Positions 1 through 12,700 of a DNA stretch of 64,000 nt are shown in pieces (the stretch's first letter is position 1; the number at the start of each line of letters is the position of its first letter). A program made the position numbers and the translations under genes. Below the pieces are notes generated by a model that did no database searches, was not told the DNA's origin, and worked only from the letters and a program-made list of their open reading frames with translations. The stretch spans positions 22,189,353 to 22,253,352 of the forward strand of contig NC_079383.1 in NCBI RefSeq assembly GCF_021018895.1, in the 5' to 3' direction. The stretch comes from Seriola aureovittata. Lineage: Eukaryota > Chordata > Actinopteri > Carangiformes > Carangidae.

Positions 1-419
1 TGTTTGTACATATTGTTTGGGTTTATGAGTCCAGCACTAATCTGACCACTCTGAGACATTCACTCTTTGTTTTAGGAACAATGGAGAATATTTAAGAATC
101 AATCTAAATTTGAGACCAGGACACGAGGAGCTTTCACCAGTCATGGAAACATCCTGGAAAATGACATTAAATACAAAAACGTTCCTGAGAACAAAAAGTC
201 CTTAAAAAGCTTTATAATGAACAATCAGGTTGCTGCATTCAACTGTTTTCTGACTGTTTTCCGACTGTATGAACGTCTGGTTGGTGTTGGTCCCAGTGGG
301 AACGGATCTGTAACCGTGCATCACAACATTGTTCCGTTGTAATGACTCTGTTTAAGTGTGTTTGTCTTTTTTTGGCAAAGCAAAATAAAGTTTTTGAAAT
401 CTGATTTGAATCAAAATCT
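1..419. other. left edge, possible 3' end of an upstream transcript
   Basis: There is no recognisable gene. An acceptor-like TTTTAG at 71-75 is followed by an open stretch of about 45 codons and then a stop near 205. An AATAAA polyadenylation-type hexamer lies at 384-389. This could be the last exon and 3' UTR of a gene left of the window, but nothing in the short peptide is recognisable. Confidence 0.2.
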
Positions 420-1287
420 CCCTCTGAACTTTGGTGAGATTTTAAATTATTTAAAATGGTTGAAATCTTAATAATAAAGTATCATAACACAGAAATGTTT
501 AATTAAAAAATTATAAGCATCTTAAAAATAAAACCCCCCCCGATCCAATTCAGACTCCAGTCCAGCAGGTGGAGCTCGTGCACCTGTGAGCCGGTTCTTC
601 CGGCAGCAGGTGAGCCGTGCAGCAGGTGCAGAGCTCCGGGCTTCTTTGAGCTGTACATCGGTGAAAAAGTGTAAAAATGAACGGAAACTAATAATGGAGC
701 TGCTCCCGCTTTGTGACACCGGCCTGAGCTCGTCACCTCACCTGACGCTCTCTCAGTCAGTCCTTGTTTTAGTCCAGGTGTGTGAACTGGAGAAGGAGGC
801 GGGAGAACAGGTGCTAGCTGCTAACCGCTAACTCTAGCTAACATGCTAGCAGAAGTTAGTTGACCAGCTGAACATAAAAGCTGCTGTAACATTAGGGCAG
901 CTGAAGATGAACGTGCTGCAGAATCAGGTCTTGTACAAACTTTATTGTCCAAACACTTTATTGACACAAACAAAGAATTAGATTCTGAAACTTTTCAACA
1001 GTTTAGGACGGTGAAGAAGCTAACCGGAAGATGCTAACAGCACAACACGCATCAAAATAACACTGAAACTATTCACCAAATTCTTTTTTAGTTTTGAATT
1101 TTTCCAAGGTTTATTAGTTTAATAATTTTAGTAATTATCTGTATGTGTATTCTGAGCCTCAACAGTTTTTATTATTATTTTATTTCATTCACTGGATTGT
1201 GATGAATTTGTTGAATTGAACAACAAACCATCAGAATAATTTCATGTGTCCATTTAAATAGCTGAAGAATGTTTTACAGTATCTAAT

Positions 1288-1292
<5 letters not shown>

Positions 1293-1338
<46 letters not shown>
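1293..1338. repeat. (AT)n followed by poly-T
   Basis: A simple AT repeat of about 30 bp runs into about 16 T. The matching tract in the second copy of the duplication (about 23,318-23,342) is shorter, so the tract has changed length since the duplication. Confidence 0.9.
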
Positions 1339-1341
<3 letters not shown>

Positions 1342-2030
1342 CTCAAACAAAGAATCTTTAATTTTCAAAAATTCTTAAAATTCAAAAATCACTTTCTCAC
1401 AACCACATTTTAATTCTGTGTAGCATTAAAACAGTTCTATCATTTATATGTTCTTTGGTGCTGCGACATCAAACATCACAAAATAAATGAAGCTTGAGAG
1501 CTTTTTTGCAGCAGAGCTATTTTGACTTTATCAGAAAAATCAGAATCAGAATACAGAGTTAGATTGAGTTACAGTTGCTCCCTCAGCAAAGTATAGAGGA
1601 TAAGAAGTAGATTATAAAGATAAATGAATACAGAAAATACAAAAATATGTCCTTACACTAGTATATATAAAATAATAATATGTAAAGAAATATGTAAGGA
1701 TATGAATTTGAAAATGCACTTGTCACTTGTAAGTATAAATAAATAGATTATTAGGTAACATATTATATTTTACCAAGAAAGATTATATATTTATTTTATT
1801 ACTCCATCATTTAGCAAGGTTTTGGAAATGGCTGATTTTTGTACTTTTTACTGGCAGTAATATTCAGTGTTTTTATATTTTATGATTCCCTTGACCTCAG
1901 GGTTTTGTGTGTGAACCTGTTGAGCCTGTTTTTCACTGGGTTCAGTTACAGTTTGTGACGCCACTCGATGATTTTATCTTGTTCTGTGTGGATGGACACA
2001 ATCTTAGTAATCTTAGTTCCTCAGCTCAGC

Positions 2031-2112
2031 ACATATACAGGTAATATTTCACATATACAGGTAATATTTCACATATACGGGTAATATTTCACATATACAG
2101 GTAATATCTCAC
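2031..2112 (+). repeat. 20-bp minisatellite, about four units
   Basis: The unit ACATATACAGGTAATATTTC is repeated about four times with one or two substitutions. The same minisatellite ends the other duplication copy at 24,046-24,128. The two 1.7-kb copies lose similarity just past it, so it marks or lies close to a duplication breakpoint. Confidence 0.85.
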
Positions 2113-2114
2113 AT

Positions 2115-2909
2115 ATGTGAGATTCATTTACTTCAAGTAAATGAAGTAATATTTACTTCATTTACTTCAGTACTGTACTGAACTAGTACTGTACTATATT
2201 TACTGTACTGCACTTAATTATTCTTTTTGGAAACTTCTGGCTTTTACTCCACTACACTTAAAGACAAATAATGTACTTTTGACTCCACTGCATTTCTATG
2301 AAGGACCCTTACTTTGAAGCAGCGCTTTTAGTCAATCTTTTATTTTGAAAAATGTGATAGAATAATACTGTGTGTTCACCACAGGAGAAAAACCAAAGAT
2401 TCTTCTCCAGAGCACCATGGCGTTATCTTACATGCATGTTCCACATTTTAGAAATAAAGAAAGACTTTAAAAATAAAGAGAGATGTGTTTATCTCGACCA
2501 AACTTCATCACTGACACAAAAAAAAGAAATACGAAAACGACAATGCTCCATGTTATTTATTACCATCACTCCAAGGTCGCTGAGCTGAGCATCAGTTTTT
2601 CTGAAGAGTAAATCCCTGATACGTTTGAAAAACTCATCATTTATCATTTTTTCATACAATAATGTATTTACAATTAAAATATATAAAATAAAATAAAAAC
2701 ACTTAAAAACCCAGGAAGTCCTTCAACAATAGTTCCTGCTGCTCTGTGGGTGTTTCCAACATGTGGAAGAAAAAAATATTATTTTTTAAAATAAATAAGA
2801 TGTTTAACGTGTTTCTCATGTCTTTCATTTCCAAATCAAGGTTGATGGACGTGTATGTCCTTGTTCTTTGTGAAACATCGCACCTTATTTTGTTTTTCTT
2901 ACTGGTGAA
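2115..2909. other. intergenic, no gene seen
   Basis: AT-rich sequence with a short imperfect direct repeat (TTTACTTCA/AGTAAATG) near 2,125-2,165. No splice-flanked open frame or known family is visible. Confidence 0.5.
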
Positions 2910-3020
2910 CAACACACACGCACACACAGACACATACACACACATACACACACATACACATACACACACACACACAGAGACACACGCACACACACACACA
3001 CACAACACACACACAGAGAC

Positions 3021-3075
<55 letters not shown>

Positions 3076-3148
3076 GAGACACACGCACACACAGACACAT
3101 ACACACACATACACACACATACACACACACAAACACACACACAGAGAC

Positions 3149-3187
<39 letters not shown>
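2910..3187. repeat. compound (CA)n microsatellite
   Basis: About 280 bp of CA repeat is interrupted several times by the variants ACACAGAGACACACGCACAC and CATACACA, giving a loose longer period. The long Thr-His or Val-Cys open frames across it are artefacts of the dinucleotide repeat. It ends about 30 bp before the ISRE-like site of the NLR gene. Confidence 0.95.
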
Positions 3188-3193
<6 letters not shown>

Positions 3194-3218
3194 TGATTTC
3201 CAGTAAGACTCGGCAGGT

Positions 3219-3230
3219 AAAAGTGAAACT
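3219..3230 (+). promoter_or_regulatory. ISRE-like element
   Basis: AAAAGTGAAACT matches the interferon-stimulated response element core (R)AAANNGAAACT. It lies 400 bp upstream of the proposed NLR start codon and just before a possible non-coding first exon. Fish NLR genes of this type are commonly immune-inducible, so the site fits its context. Function is inferred from sequence alone. Confidence 0.35.
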
Positions 3231-3244
3231 CAAAGTTCAGACTC

Positions 3245-3289
3245 CATTTTGAATCGACGGAGCAGAAGGAGGGAAGAAGTCTGAGGCAG
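3245..3289 (+). other. possible non-coding first exon of the NLR gene
   Basis: A purine-rich stretch ends in GAGGCAG followed by GTGAGC, a strong donor at 3,290. The next acceptor, CCCTCTCAG, ends at 3,599, 19 bases before the proposed start codon. This is the layout expected of a 5' UTR exon. The transcription start is not visible, so the left end is a guess. Confidence 0.35.
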
Positions 3290-3540
3290 GTGAGCGGTAA
3301 AACAACATTACTCTTATTTTACTGTCAAAGTGTCAGAGTCACTTTTCTCTCTGTGGCGGGAAGAAGAGTCAGAATGAACTTTTGTCCAAACAAAGACACT
3401 GAGGAAAGCAGGAAATAACATGAGGTGGTACTTCCGGTTCTCTCCGTCAGAATCAACCGTTTGATTCGTCTGTGACACAACGTTAAAGAAACAAGAACAC
3501 TGACCAGGTTTTTATAGTATTTAGTTTATCATATAGTAAA

Positions 3541-3565
3541 GTGTGTGTGTGTGTGTGTGTGTGTG
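3541..3565. repeat. (GT)n microsatellite in first intron
   Basis: A short GT run within the intron upstream of the first coding exon, 34 bp before its acceptor. Confidence 0.9.
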
Positions 3566-3599
3566 ATCTCACAGTCAGTGTTACTGGTTTCCCTCTCAG

Positions 3600-3746
3600 A
3601 CTGACTGAAGTCCAGAAGATGAATGATGTGGAGGAAGACGAGGACAGAGCAGAGTCTCCAGTCCCCAGCTGTTGGTCTATGAAGAGTGACCGGTCCAAAG
3701 AAGAACCTCTAAACTTCAGTAATGAACCTGAACCTTCACACACACA
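3600..3746 (+). CDS. NLR coding exon 1
   Basis: The acceptor CCCTCTCAG ends at 3,599, the ATG is at 3,619, and the donor CA/GTAAG follows 3,746 (phase 2). It encodes MNDVEEDED followed by the [17 protein letters not shown] block typical of the N-terminus of fish NLRs. The exon body and about 40 bp of following intron are nearly repeated at 5,742-5,890, so exons 1 and 2 are duplicates. Confidence 0.75.
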
Positions 3747-6700
3747 GTAAGAGACTGTTTCTACTGTAGAAAACTTCAGACAAAATGATCTTTTAGAGTG
3801 TGTCACGCCCTTTTTATCTATAGAGCAGTTTATGACTCTGTTAAGTTACGTTTCATGTGATGAACGTGAGACTTAAATCTATAAATCTGGACTTTCTCCT
3901 CTCTGTTAAATGGCTGGTTCTGTATTTGCAGGGCACCATTGTGAATGAGAGTGTTGCTTTCAGTCGTCGTCGTCGTCTTCGTCGTCTTCGTCGTCCGCGT
4001 CGTCCGCTTATCCGGATCCGGGTCGCGGGGGCGGCAGCCTCAGCAAAGAGGTCCAGACGGCCCCCTCCCCAGCCACCTCCACCAGTTCCTCCGGGAGAAT
4101 CCCGAGGCATTCCAAGGCCAGCCGAGAGATATAATCTCTCCAGCGTGTCCCTGGTCGGCCCCGAGGCCTCCTCCCGGTGGGACATGCCCGAAACACCTCC
4201 CCGGGGAGGCGTCCAGGAGGCATCCTCACTAGATGCCCGAACCACCTCAACTGGCTCCTCTCGACATGGAGGAGTAGCGGCTCTACTCCGAGCTCCTCAC
4301 CCTATCTCTAAGGCTGAGCCCGGCCACCCTGCGGAGGAAACTCATTTCGGCCGCTTGTATTCGCGATCTCGTTCTTTCGGTCATTACCCAAAGCTCATGA
4401 CCATAGGTGAGGGGTGGAACGTAGATCGACCGGAAAATCGAGAGCTTCGCCTTCCGGCTTAGCTCCCTCTTCCCCACAACGGACCAATTCGAACGATAGT
4501 CTTCCTCCATTGTCTCACCGAACTCCTCCCATGCCCGAGTTTTTGCTTCAGCAACTGCCGCAGCTGCACTCCGCTTGGCCCGCCGGTACCAGTCAGCTGA
4601 TTCCGGAGACCCACAGGCCAACCACGCCCTGTAGGCCTCCTTCTTCAGCCTGACGGCTTCCCCCACCCCTGGTGTCCACCAGCGGGTACGTGGGGTTACC
4701 GCCACGACTGGTCCCAGCTACCTTGCGGCCGCAGCTTGCAACAGCCGCCTCAACAATAGCAGAGCGGAACAAGGCCCATTCGGACTCAATGTCCCCCACC
4801 GCCCTCGGGACGCGATCGAAGCTCTGCCAGAGGTGTGCGTTGAAAATCATCTTGACGGGTTCTTCCGCCAGGCTTTCCCAGCAGACCCTCACAACCCATT
4901 TGGGCCTGCCAGGTCTGCGCGGCGTCTTCCCCCGCCATCTGATCCAAGTCATCACCAGGTGGTGATCAGTTGACAACTCTGCTCCTCTCTTGACCCGAGT
5001 TTCCAAAACATGCGGCCGCAGGTCTGATGATACAACTACAAAGTCGATCATAGACCGGCGACCTAGGGTGTCCTGGTGCCACGTGCACCTGTGGACATCC
5101 TTATGTTTGAACATGGTGTTAGTTATGGCCAAGCTGTGACTAGCACAGAAGTCCAATAACTGAACGCCGCTCGGGTTCAGATCAGGCAGGCCGTTCCTCC
5201 CCACCACACCCTTCCAGGTCAGTTCCAAAAACCAGTTTCCGTAACCGAGGATCGGACCGCCAAGGCCTCCGCCTTGGTCTGCTGCCCAATCCACACTGCA
5301 CCGGATCCCGCTGACTCTTCCTGCAGGTGGTGAGCCCACTGGGAGACGAACCCATGTAACCGGTTCGGGCTGGGCCTGGCCGGGCCCCATGGGCCAAGGC
5401 CCGGCCACCAGGCGCTCGTCCACGAGCCCCAACCCCAGGCCTGGCTCCAGGGCGGGGCCCCGGTGTCCCTCTGGGCCGGGTACTCGGGTTCTTGATATTA
5501 TTCATCATTAGGATCTTCTGAACCATTCGTCGTCTGGCCCTTCACCTAGAACCAATCTGCCTTGGGAGACCCTACCAGGGGCAAAATGCCCCCGACAACA
5601 TAGATCCTAGGGTCATTAGGGCTCTCAAACTCCTCCACAACGGTAAGGTGACGGTTCAAGGAGTGTCTCTGAATAAATAAAGAACAATACTGAAATAATA
5701 TGAATGAAACATGTTTGTGTTGCAGAGGTGAGTCCTACAGACGGAGAGCAGAGTCTCCAGTCCCCAGCTGTTGGTCTATGAAGAGTGACCGGTCCAGAGA
5801 TCCTCCTCTGTTCTTCAGGAATGAACCTGGACCTTCACACACACAGTAAGACACTGTTTCTACTGTAGAAAACTTCAGACAAAATGATCTTCTAATAGAT
5901 TTATATTCATGATGATGAATGACTGTTTCTACTGTAAACTGACCTGATGGAAGATGAAGAAATGATTTTCTAATAGATTTATATTAATGATGCAGTTACT
6001 GCAGAAACCACCTGAAACTACAAACTGAAATGGATCTTGTGGGTTTTATAACTAGAATCTATTGATTGTGTTTCTCTAATAAAACAACTGAGAAGCTCAA
6101 GAATGAACACTAAGAAAATATTCATATATCATGATGAAGTGTCTAAAAAGTCTGAAAGCTCTGAATCATTAGTAAGTGGACCTTTGAGCCTGGATCCTCT
6201 CCGTTATATCTTGTTCCTCACATAGTAAAGTAATCTGGACAAAGAAGGGCAGAAGATGCTCAGGTGTAGATTCAGACCACTTCTCCACTGATGCTGTTAT
6301 TTGATCCTTGACAATAGAGAGTGACAGAAAACATGAAGGGAACGATGTACAGGAAAGACAGCTGTCCAGATGTGCAGCTCAGACACATCTGTTACACGCT
6401 GTGTGTCTGAGACTCCTGCTCGCCCATCACTCTTCAGACCACTTCTAATCTCAGTGCAAACCTCACTGACCCAAGCTAAGCTGCACAAACTGATGTAAAA
6501 CATCAAGGACATGATCAGCTCAGTCTTAACGGAGGCTTTTACTGTGAAGGAGCTGCAGGAAGTCTTTCATTAGTATTGATAGCAAGCTACAGGCCATCAC
6601 TACATGTTTAATCAGACAGCCAGATGGGAAAACAAGTTCTTGAAGTTATTTTTTGGGCCTGTTGGGCCTTTATTTTGACAGCCACAGTGAGAGAGAGGAG

Positions 6701-9700
6701 GTGACGCAGGAAAGGGCCACAGCTCAGACTGGAGCCTGGGCCACTGCAGTTAGGACTCAGTGTTAACGGTTCGCTCTGGAGCAGGTGAGCCGCCGAGGCG
6801 CCCCGAAGAGGAAACAGTTGATTAGTGTTGAAATTAATCATTTTAATTCAGACTGAATGTTGAATTCAAACAGAAAAGAAGCTGCACTTTGACTTTTCTC
6901 TGTGACCATCAGAGCTTCATGAAACAAAGTAAAGTTTCTGTCACGACTTCATCTACGTCCAAGGTGCACAGAGAAAGGAAAAAGTCCAGAGAGGTCAAAC
7001 CTCCAGCAACAGCTGCAGGAAACAGAAGCATTCAGCTCGAGGCCTTCATCAGATCAATGACCCTGATGAAGCCCTCGAGCCGCAATGCATCAGTCTCGTA
7101 AAGTTCCTCTATTTACTGCAGCTGCTGCTGAAGCTTTGACGCCATCAGAGCTTCTCGACAGTGTTGGACACATCTGGATATTTTACAACAGCAATCAACA
7201 AAGTATTGTAGTGATAAAGAAATGTCTTCACAGGCTGAAGAGGAGGAGCCATGTCTCTGTGTCCAGCTGTGCTCTGTGTCAGGACGTCCTGAAGGATCCA
7301 GTCTCTACCAGCTGTGGACACTGGTTCTGCAGACAGTGCATCACCTCATACTGGGACCAGTCTGGTTCTTCAGGAGACTCCTCCTGTCCCCAGTGTGGAA
7401 AAAGACCCAGAACAAGACCTGGACTGCAGACAGCCAGTCAGACCAGCACTGAACAAAGTGAGACTGAACATCTGTATGATGATGTCATCATTTCTGAAAC
7501 CAGGACCTGTTGTTTTATACAGAGTCATTTGTTACATCACACAGCATCGACCTTTAAGATGATTATAAATACCACAACATTAAAAACCTTTTCTTTGTTT
7601 GTCTTTAGTTTTTCTGCAGCTGATGAAAATAATCATCAGATTCTCAGATTCTGTTTCTTCAGTCTGACGTTGTCTCTTCTCTTTCAGCAGATAGTGGTCT
7701 GCAGGAGGTTTTACATCAACATAAGATCAGTCTGAGGAGCAGATGTGAACATGTGACTGAAGGAACTGACGGAACAGGAAGTGGAACCTTCCTCAACAGG
7801 ATCTACACTGAGCTCCACATCACAGAGGGACAGAGTGAAGAGGTTAATACCCAACATGAGGTGAGGCAGCTGGAGACAACTTCCAAGATGGAGACCCTCC
7901 ATGACGCTCCAATCAGGTGCCACGACATCTTTAAAGCCTTACCTGACCAGCAGAGACCCATCAGAGTGGTTCTGACCAACGGCGTCGCTGGCGTTGGAAA
8001 AACCTTCTCGGTGCAGAAGTTCTCCCTGGACTGGGCAGAGGGCTTGGAGAACCAAGATGTCAGTCTGCTGGTTCTGCTTTCGTTCAGGGAGCTGAACCTG
8101 ATCAGAGATCAGCGGTACAGTCTTCTCAGGCTGCTCCATGTTTTCCATCCAACATTACAGAAGGTCACAGCAGAGCAGCTCGCTGTCTGTAAAGTTCTGT
8201 TCATCTTTGACGGCCTGGATGAAAGCAGACTGTCACTGGATTTCAACAACAGGAAGTCTGTGTGTGATGTCACACAGGAGTCATCAGTCAACGTGCTGCT
8301 GACAAACCTCATCAGGGGGAAGCTGCTTCCCTCGGCTCTCGTCTGGATAACTTCCAGACCTGCGGCGGCCAATCAGATCCCTCCTACATGTGTGGACAGG
8401 GTAACAGAAGTACGAGGCTTCACTGACGCCCAGAAGGAGGAGTACTTCAGGAGGAGATCCAGTGATGAAGAGCTGTCCAGCAGAATCATCTCACACATCA
8501 AGACGTCCAGGAGCCTCCACATCATGTGTCAAGTCCCAGTCTTCTGCTGGATCACTGCTACAGTTCTGGAGCACATGTTGACCACAGACCAGAGAGGAGA
8601 GCTGCCCCAGACCCTGACTGACCTGTTCTCACACTTCCTGCTGGTTCAGACACAGAGGAAGAAGAACAAGTACCATGAGGGACGTGAGACGAGTCCACAG
8701 GAGCTGACGGAGGCTGACGGGGAAGTTCTTCTGAAGCTGGGGAGGCTGGCGTTTGAACATCTGGAGAAAGGAAACATCATGTTCTACCAAGAAGACCTGG
8801 AGCAGTGTGGTCTTGATGTCACAGAGGCCTCGGTGTACTCAGGACTTTGTACTGAGATCTTCAGAAGAGAGAGTGTGATCTTCCAGAAAACAGTCTACTG
8901 CTTTGTTCATCTGAGCGTTCAGGAGTTTCTGGCTGCAGTCTACATGTTCCACTGTTACACCAACAGGAAGACAGAGGTCCTGGAGAACTTCCTGAGGAAA
9001 AAACATCTTGATTTAACCCTGGAAAAGTTCCTGTGGGCAGCCATGGAGAAATCCCTTGAAAGTAAAAATGGTCACCTGGACCTGTTTGTTCGCTTCCTTC
9101 ATGGCCTCTCTCTGGAGTCCAACCAGAGACTCTTAGGAGGTCTGCTGGGTCAGACAGAGAACAGTCCAGAAACCATCCAGAGAGCCATCACCAACCTGAA
9201 GAGGAAGAGGAAAATAACCTCTCCTGACAGAACCATCAACATCTTCCACTGTCTGATGGAGATGAAGGATCACTCAGTTCATCAGGAGATCCAAGAGTTC
9301 CTGAAGTCAGAAAACAGATCAGAGAAGAAACTCTCTGTGATCCACTGCTCAGCTCTGGCCTACATGCTGCAGATGTCAGAGGAGGTTCTGGATGAGTTGG
9401 ACCTGGAGAAGTTCAACACATCAGAGGAGGGACAACTGAGACTGATCCCAGCTGTGAGGAACTGCAGGAAGGCTCGGTGAGTCCACATGTGATGATCATG
9501 AATCATTATGGAGATTAGTTGTGAAGTTTTTCAGATAAAAACTATAAAATTCTTCTCCTTAAAATAGAGTTTCACTGTGTCTGTTGTATTTTGTCACAGA
9601 TGTTCTTGAGCTGTTTCAAATTCTGAATATTGATTTTTCAGTTGTGTTTATAGTTGTCAAGTTAATGAACAGTTATTCTGTTGCTAATGATTGATTCATC

Positions 9701-12700
9701 TTCCTCTGGGTGATGGAGACGAAGGAAAACCTGATCAAACAAGTGAAGAACTGGTCGAGGTTTTATCACAGCAGCTTTTTATCTCAGTTTAAATTTTTTT
9801 TTTTTTAACTTTATTGTTATGAAGTCATTTTTCACTACACTTATAGAGAAAGAAAGGAGAAGAACAAGAAAGGGAACAAGACAGAAAAGGTACAGATGGA
9901 AAAATATACCTACGCATATGTATTATTACACAGGGAGAGAGGAATCATAATAACAATGTGTACATTTCAAGAGGTAGGTCCAGGGTTTAGAGACATTTCA
10001 GTCATATTTGATCCATTTGTCCATAGTCTATCCTTCATATCAAAACGGGACAGACACATTCTCACACCAGTGGCCAACAACAATGAGAGAGCACATCAAG
10101 TAGGACAGTAGGGGGCTTATCTCAGTTTAAATGATGTATTTGTTTTAATGTTTTTTCTAAACCTCTTTTTAATTTGACATTTATTGATGGATTCATATTC
10201 ATCTGTAAATTATTAGAATTTAAATATCAGTTAATAAAATACGTAGTAATCTCGTCTGTTTCTGGATTCATGAATTCATTGGTAAAATCTTGATGATTCC
10301 TGTTGTTATTGTTTCTATAATGGAATAGTTAAAAAGCATTTCCATGAGTCTGGAGATGGAGATCCTACAGACTGATAACATCTTTCTGGTGACATTAATT
10401 CAACTTTATCACTTTGTGTTTTTGTGCTGAAAAAGAGTGAAAACTTCACTCAGTCATCTGAGACGCACGTCTTCATATGAAATAATAGAAATATTAAACA
10501 GGTGCGATCAGCTGATGTGTTCATCTGTACCGAGCTGATGATGGTGAAGCTGACAGCAGCAGGTATCAAACACAGATCATCTTTACCGACTGTCATTGTT
10601 CACTGAGCTGAACTCAGTGGAAATATCCTGCTGCCACTTTAAAACAGTGTTTTCTAATCAACATGGCCTCATGGGAACTTTGTGGAGACCACATGGATCA
10701 GATCTCACTGACAGACTGTGGACATTATGGAAGACTGACTGTGACCACATCTTCTCTCTTCACCTGAAAGAGGATTGAAACTCTGCAGGTGTGAGAGAGA
10801 CTGATGAGAATGATTGTTTCCTGTCAAACACAGTGAGATCAGATGAACTGAACCAGTGATGAAGAGAGAATATGGATCAACACAGGACGTGTCAAACTGT
10901 TTGATCATCACATGCTTGAAGTCAATATGAAGTGTCCCCTTACATAATGACTCTGTGTAATGAACGTGTCATGACAGGTTTGCTGGTTGTGGACTCTCAG
11001 AGACTCACTGTGAAGTCGTGGCCTCAGCTCTGAAGTCCAACCCCTCCCACCTGAGACACCTGGACCTGAGTAACAACAAGCTGAAGGATTCAGGAGTGAG
11101 GATCCTGTCTGCTGGACTGGAGAGTCCAAACTGTGGACTGGAGACTCTGAGGTCAGTTCACTGACTGGAGCTGTTGTGGGTTTGTAGATAATTAATATCA
11201 CTAACTGCAGTTCAGAATCAGACATAAAGACAGGAGCAGGGTTTATTTAGAGGCCGGCAGAAGTCGAGTCATTACGGGGAAATGTTTGGCGGTTTTTCAG
11301 CTTCCTGCGGTTCATGTTGTCCATCAGTGAAGATGAAGTCAGGACTGATGAGGCTGGGGGGGGGGATATCATGATGGTTGAGTATTAGTGGTAAATCTGG
11401 GCTCTAATAACAGTGATTCAGTCATGGAGGGACAGGAACTCACAGAGGACATTTAGTACTAAACAGGGACTCTGTGGACTGACTCTGGATCTGTGTGACT
11501 CAGACTCTGAAGCTTCATTCAGCTTCACATGAACTCATCACGTCATTGTGACAGTAGCTGTGTTAGGAAGAGACTTCACAGTCAGTGTGGAGCAGGAAGG
11601 ATCACTGCCACAACACCTCGTCATCACAATGTGACATGTGACTGTTCAAGACACAAACATCAAACATGAACCTGCTGAGCCACCAACACAGGAAGAAGAA
11701 GGTCATGTGATACATTAGATAATGAACTGATCTGAGTCCAACACGTCCGATCAGATATTGATTCTATATTGACAGACTGTACTGAGGTCAGCAGCAGCTG
11801 ATGAATGTGTGTTGACATGAACAGGTGTGTGAATGTTGTTCTGACATGTGGATGATGTGAGTAGATGTGACATGATGATGATCCACAACAACAGAAGGAC
11901 AAAGTCACTCTGCTCCTTTTAGAGAGATCATTGATTAGGGAGGGTGAGAGAGGCCTTCACCTTTGTCTCTAAACTCTCATCTTTTATTCTTTATTCAGGT
12001 TGAAGAGCTGCAGTTTGTCAGAGATCAGCTGTTCTTCTCTGGCCTCAGCTCTGAAGTCCAACCCCTCCCACCTGAGAGAACTGGACCTGAGCTACAACTT
12101 CCTGCAGGATCCAGATGTGAAGCAGCTGCGTGGTTTTCTGGAGAGTCCAGACTGTGGACTGGAGACTCTGAGGTCAGTTCACTGTTGTAGATCTTCTGTC
12201 TTTAATCCAGCACTGAAGCTAATACAGTCTCGTGGTCTTCAGTCTAAATCACTGATTCCAGTTTTTCTCGATATATTTCTTCGCTCTGACGTAATCCTTC
12301 ACACCTCAGTCAGCTGACTGAGTGACTGTAGTGAGTCAGCTGCTCTCACATAATTATTTCCTGTGACATGAACATTGTTCACACTTCAGTCTTTCTGAGC
12401 TCTTCTTCTGTGACGTAATTCTTGGCTGTTGGACAGATTTTCTCTGCGGTTGGTTTCTGTTGTGAAGACGTCAGGAGACGCTGTGAACTCGTTTTCACTC
12501 CTCATGAATTTATTTCCTCTGTGGCAGCAGAACATGTGACAGCAGCCTCCAGAACCTCCTGCAGCTTCTGGAGGAACAGAACACTTGCTGATTGCTGGTT
12601 GATTAACTCAGACTCACTACAACATTGGAAGGCTACATACAACCCATAATTCAACGCTGTAAAATACTGTAGTCTCACTGGTCATAAGGAATATATGTTG

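Larger units (their letters stand above)
420..2114 (+). repeat. 1.7-kb direct duplication, copy 1
   Basis: This block matches 22,433-24,127 almost base for base in the same orientation. Landmarks shared in order are CCCTCTGAAC at the left edge, a GC-rich stretch with AGCAGGTG repeats (560-640), a GCTA-rich stretch (817-860), an AT/T tract near 1,293-1,338, and an ACATATACAGG minisatellite at the right edge. Differences are single bases, AT-tract length and a short indel near 1,555. Both copies span about 1,695 bp. A 77-residue minus-strand reading frame at 503-736 is conserved in both copies, but it has no recognisable domain and I do not call it a gene. Confidence 0.85.

Noticed and set aside
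503..736. Minus-strand 77-residue frame, also present at 22,535-22,750
   Set aside because: It is kept in both copies only because the block is a recent duplication. No domain, no splice context, and it changes between copies.
2703..3252. Cysteine-valine and threonine-histidine open frames
   Set aside because: Artefacts of the CA microsatellite. The same applies to such frames near 18.0, 25.5, 26.8, 27.4, 37.6, 37.9 and 39.7 kb.
3963..5665. Possibly active LINE
   Set aside because: The reverse transcriptase core is deleted and several frames are broken.
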